Program-made: the position numbers and the translations under genes
Part shown: positions 60,899 through 64,000 of the stretch, piece by piece
Layout of the letters: each line of letters begins with the position of its first letter
How positions within the stretch are numbered: the stretch's first letter is position 1
DNA from: Xanthomonas rydalmerensis
GTDB lineage: Bacteria > Pseudomonadota > Gammaproteobacteria > Xanthomonadales > Xanthomonadaceae
Length of the DNA stretch: 64,000 nucleotides
Direction of reading: 5' to 3'
Assembly (NCBI RefSeq): GCF_033170385.1
Contig: NZ_CP126170.1
Span: 4,488,001 to 4,552,000, forward strand
The notes under the pieces: model-generated
Seen by the model: the letters and a program-made list of their open reading frames with translations, nothing else
Told to the model about the DNA's origin: nothing
Databases searched by the model: none

Positions 60899-63800
60899 CT
60901 ACTTCTTATCGATATCAGCTCTCTTAGCTGAAATCCTACGCTCTTTGGAAATGGAGAATCCTATGGGTAGCGGCTTCCATTTTCCTTTGCTCTTTTTTTG
61001 AACGCCGTTCGATCGATGAAACTTCTTTATACTCATCACATCAAGCGGAGCAACTACGAAATAGTCCTCATCCCCTCCTCGAACCTGGACAACATCGCGC
61101 CGGAAGCTATCGACTGCGGGGGCCCTAATGCGACTGTCACCATATTGACGACTGTTCACCTGAACTACGTAGGCATGCAAATCCTGCGCGGCAGCCTCTA
61201 CAAGGGATGAGAAAGAGTTAACGTCTCGATTCCACTCTAAAGCAAACAGCGTATCAACGTGCCCTTGGAACGACCTCCGATTATCGATGTTGGTGAGATC
61301 GCTACAAATCAGGACCCCAAAAAAATGCTGACCATGTTTATAGATCGGCCTGCAACGCTTCAACTCTACGCTTCGCATTACACGCCCAACTGACGCCAGC
61401 GCCTTCCTTTCCTCGTGAGCGGGCAGAATCTTTGGCTGTATGTAGGAAATGGTAGAGCTGTACCCTGGCCAAGTGGTATGCAGAGAAACTAGCGCATCGT
61501 TGTAGTAGGCCCCCCTTGGATTTTCATTCTCGAGCCCAGCCATAAATGAGATCCCAGATTTAGATAGCTTGATAGAAGCACTCTTAGCCCATCGTCGAGG
61601 CACTGATGCCTCCGGGAAGACAACATAGTCAACCTTAGGGTCTCCCGATAGGATCGCATTTATGATTCGATTAAATCTCTTATACCGAACTAGACTTCGG
61701 TTTGGCTTACCGTCCAATGCGGAATCCCAGTCCACCTGCTCCGTTAGATAGCTCACGATCGCGACCCTAACTGTATCAGTATGTTTACATGGCACGGAAA
61801 GCATGATCTGAGTGGAGCGCGATTCGACTTCCGCAAGCTTTGGAATTCCCCGCGGACGCGCCCTTGCCCCTCTTAGCGCAAATATGCTGTTCCTCAGTAG
61901 CGAGGACGAGTACAGCAAGTCCGGGGCAACCGCCGTGATCTCCTGAACCGTTAAAGGTCTGGTAGCGAACACGACGCCTGGCCAATATATTTTCCTATAA
62001 TCCCGATCGGCAGCCTCGGTGAACTTCCTCAAACCCGCAAGCCGAAGCTCTCTTTGAGCGGCGAAGTCTCTCGGTATGACCGGAGATTTTGGACTCCTTG
62101 CCCCAGGAGAATCCATCCACAGTTCTTTGTAAGGCCGACGCCCCATGTCAGAGAATAGCAGTCTCTTCGAAGCCTCACCAAGTGGTGTCCTGGAAACTGT
62201 AGGGGTTTCAATCCGACTAATTTTCTTTATTCGCTTCATCAACGACATGTACGCGGCATCAAACTTGAAGCCGTGCACGGTCGAGGACTGGAGAGCAACC
62301 TGGAATAGGTTCCGTGCGTAAAGCTGCACCATTCTTGCAAGCTTTTCGGGATCAGCCTTAACGGTATTCTTAACAAGATCAATAACCAAACTGAACCGCT
62401 TAACGATATTTGAAGCCGCCTCATAGTCGCCGCACGCTACCGCGAGGCCTACTACCCGAATGATATAGTTGAAGTAGTCGAAAATGCCGGTAGGCGTCAC
62501 TACGTAACGCTCAACCATCCCGTAGAAGGTTTTTCGAGTACGCTTCCAGCTAGACGGTGTCAGATCCCGTGCGTGCGCCTCGACGTCACCCAACAACATC
62601 GCGAACCCAAGGCGCCTTATTGATACGGCGTCCGTTTTGCGGAGCGCATCGGCCTCCAGGCTTGCGTCAGAGGAAGTGAGGAGCGCTCTTGAGAGCATCC
62701 CCTCAGTCGTCTCCGGAATCGTTGGAAGCAACCTGTACTCACTTGATCTCTGCCTAATCTGCTGCTCAATTTGGCCAACGAGATCTAATCCAAATTCACC
62801 CGAGACACTGAAGACTTTTTGCTTATCCTGTGCGAACTCCACACTGCTGTCGTACAGGTAAGACGGAGAGTATCGGGTGGTAGAGGTTTGCTCATCAAAA
62901 TGAAGATCTTCGCCAAATTTCTTGGCCAACCATACAAAGAATTCAGTGGAGGACGAGATTCCTGGTGGAGGCTCAACCACCAGGAAGATGTCGTCTACAT
63001 AACGGCCGTAGTAGGAAGGACTCAGGGCACCATGCATCCTACGATCAAAATCAGAGAGAGCAACATTTGCGATCACTTTTGATGCAGAGAGACCTACAGG
63101 AAGCGCGCCTTCTGGTCGTCCAGCAAAGTCTGGAGTGGATTTATACCAACTATTCAGACTCCTGACGAATAGCCGCGTAAATACCTCTTGCTCTGTAGAT
63201 AGAGCTATACCAATAGAGGCAAGGTACTCGGGTCTCAACAAAAACTCTGGCGAGATACTGTGATAATAGCGCCTGGCGTCCATGGTAGCTGCAATCACAG
63301 TCTTACCAGCTAGAACCTCTGCCCTTATAGCTTTAAGCCCGTTCTCCCTCCAAGCTTGATACGCACTAAAGTAGGGATTAAATAGGCCTAAAGAGTCTCG
63401 ATTTATAGCCCCCTCTTCAAGCGGCGCCCTCCAGGAAGCTCGCCTCCGCAATCTGTTTCCAAAGCTAAGATTTTTATCTAGAGTCGCCTCAAACACGTGA
63501 CCAACTTTCAGTATCCATAGAGCACTGATAATCTGAAATTCTACGGTGGCGGCCATCACCAAGCGAAATTCGGCAACTGGCTTAGCTTCACTCCGAGAGA
63601 ACCTAGCCTTCCAGTCTTCACACGGATCTAGCGTTGAAAAGTGTGATGGTCCAGCCTTCTGATCAGAAGTAAGCGATACGCCTTTCGGGGCAAAGAGAAA
63701 GCCGCCTATCCTTGTCTTATTCTTCCACCAGCTCCCCGATAGCAGTGCCTTGTGTAGCTTCTTCAGATTCGCGTGCAGGCGTTCCTCATAATTGGAGAAT

Positions 63801-63901
63801 GCAAGCGCATCGAAATGGATCGCTTCAAAAAAGGCATCGGACTTTGCCTTCTTATACGCAAGGTATAGCTCTGACAGGTCTATAAATTCCATTTTTTGCA
63901 C
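60899..63901 (-). CDS. Defence-associated reverse transcriptase fused to nitrilase (DRT1-like)
   Basis: A 1000-residue protein. The N-terminal half is a reverse transcriptase of the 'unknown group' (UG) type: motif A ATMDARRYYHSISP at about residue 204, motif B PVGLSASKVIANVAL, and the catalytic YGRYVDDIFLVV (YVDD at about 301). The C-terminal 270 residues are a nitrilase-like domain: VVFPEAS (Glu, about 763), QPKILPAHEER (Lys, about 823), FGVLICSDLTN (Cys, about 865), the full Glu-Lys-Cys triad. This RT-nitrilase fusion is the DRT type 1 (UG1) or UG5 plan, which protects against phages. GTG 63901 has AAGGAG seven bases upstream. Strong AT bias marks transfer. Confidence 0.88.
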   Translation of the reverse strand: MQKMEFIDLSELYLAYKKAKSDAFFEAIHFDALAFSNYEERLHANLKKLHKALLSGSWWKNKTRIGGFLFAPKGVSLTSDQKAGPSHFSTLDPCEDWKARFSRSEAKPVAEFRLVMAATVEFQIISALWILKVGHVFEATLDKNLSFGNRLRRRASWRAPLEEGAINRDSLGLFNPYFSAYQAWRENGLKAIRAEVLAGKTVIAATMDARRYYHSISPEFLLRPEYLASIGIALSTEQEVFTRLFVRSLNSWYKSTPDFAGRPEGALPVGLSASKVIANVALSDFDRRMHGALSPSYYGRYVDDIFLVVEPPPGISSSTEFFVWLAKKFGEDLHFDEQTSTTRYSPSYLYDSSVEFAQDKQKVFSVSGEFGLDLVGQIEQQIRQRSSEYRLLPTIPETTEGMLSRALLTSSDASLEADALRKTDAVSIRRLGFAMLLGDVEAHARDLTPSSWKRTRKTFYGMVERYVVTPTGIFDYFNYIIRVVGLAVACGDYEAASNIVKRFSLVIDLVKNTVKADPEKLARMVQLYARNLFQVALQSSTVHGFKFDAAYMSLMKRIKKISRIETPTVSRTPLGEASKRLLFSDMGRRPYKELWMDSPGARSPKSPVIPRDFAAQRELRLAGLRKFTEAADRDYRKIYWPGVVFATRPLTVQEITAVAPDLLYSSSLLRNSIFALRGARARPRGIPKLAEVESRSTQIMLSVPCKHTDTVRVAIVSYLTEQVDWDSALDGKPNRSLVRYKRFNRIINAILSGDPKVDYVVFPEASVPRRWAKSASIKLSKSGISFMAGLENENPRGAYYNDALVSLHTTWPGYSSTISYIQPKILPAHEERKALASVGRVMRSVELKRCRPIYKHGQHFFGVLICSDLTNIDNRRSFQGHVDTLFALEWNRDVNSFSSLVEAAAQDLHAYVVQVNSRQYGDSRIRAPAVDSFRRDVVQVRGGDEDYFVVAPLDVMSIKKFHRSNGVQKKSKGKWKPLPIGFSISKERRISAKRADIDKK

Positions 63902-63920
63902 AGTTCAGCTCCTTGAAATA

Positions 63921-63946
63921 AAAAGGGCAGCCTTAGCTGCCCTTTT
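63921..63946. terminator. Bidirectional terminator-like hairpin at DRT 5' end
   Basis: AAAAGGGCAGC (63921-63931) and GCTGCCCTTTT (63936-63946) form an 11-bp stem with a four-base loop; A/T runs flank both sides. On the minus strand it is followed by TATTTCAAGGAG, the DRT ribosome-binding site, only 20 bp before the start. Confidence 0.85.
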
Positions 63947-63957
63947 ATCTACATCGG

Positions 63958-64000
63958 TCAAACCCCAACCGGATTAGCCTTCTCCGGATCAATCTTGTAC
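63958..64000 (-). CDS. 3' end of a gene entering from the right edge
   Basis: The minus strand reads YKIDPEKANPVGV followed by TGA (63958-63960), directly before the terminator hairpin. The length and context fit the last codons of a further island gene beyond the window. No family can be named. Confidence 0.5.
   Translation of the reverse strand, partial: YKIDPEKANPVGV

Noticed and set aside
1..64000. CRISPR arrays, rRNA or tRNA genes
   Set aside because: No regularly spaced short direct repeats and no tRNA/rRNA motifs seen by eye; the only tandem repeat has ~111-bp units without spacers.

Overview
The window is high-GC (roughly 65-70% by eye) DNA from a Xanthomonadaceae chromosome, most likely Xanthomonas or a near relative. 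The evidence is tandem CBM2-tailed GH5 endoglucanases, a periplasmic trehalase, a secreted GH30 glucuronoxylanase next to a secreted GH42 beta-galactosidase, a PheC cyclohexadienyl dehydratase, a protein with an X-Tfe C-terminal domain (the secretion signal of the Xanthomonadales bacteria-killing type IV secretion system), and dispersed repeats (GTAGGAGCGGCTTCAGCCGC family and GGGGATTCGGGATTGG family) like those common in Xanthomonas intergenic DNA.

Layout: 1-20 kb is mostly core: a truncated AroQ-like gene, an APC permease, M28 peptidase, two GH5 cellulases, a two-domain M16 peptidase, a SUKH immunity-like gene, DUF72, a GAF protein, trehalase, a lytic transglycosylase, a repeat block and pheC. 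From about 21.2 to 30.4 kb lies an island that I read as a paeninodin-like lasso-peptide (RiPP) locus. It holds an unlisted 51-aa precursor gene (23342-23497, minus strand), an asparagine-synthetase-like cyclase, a PqqD-type leader-binding protein, an HPr-kinase-like kinase, a sulfotransferase, a SAM methyltransferase and a nucleotidyltransferase, plus three phage-tail-collar paralogues and a GNAT. I find no B2 leader protease. The island sits between the intact 3' end of corA and a short copy of that 3' end. From 30.6 to 54.9 kb the DNA is again core or semi-core: CorA, CycA, a DMT exporter, a large SF1 helicase, a LysR/quinone reductase pair, GH42/GH30, lipoproteins, a polysaccharide deacetylase and an SPFH lipoprotein.

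From 55.7 to 59.1 kb is a probable antibacterial effector-immunity module: an effector with an XVIPCD-like C-terminus, a lipoprotein directly upstream as likely immunity protein, a second exported lipoprotein-like gene, and an XAC0095-like gene preceded by a leader that resembles phage C4/ash regulation. From 59.3 kb to the right edge the base composition falls sharply and a phage-defence island begins: a Panacea-domain gene with a partner (toxin-antitoxin-like), then a 1000-aa reverse transcriptase fused to a nitrilase domain (DRT1-type architecture).

Together the window combines plant-polysaccharide degradation (GH5, GH30, GH42), cell-envelope maintenance, and three acquired competition or defence modules (lasso peptide, X-T4SS effector, DRT). 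Function calls are from reading the sequence only; no database search was run.
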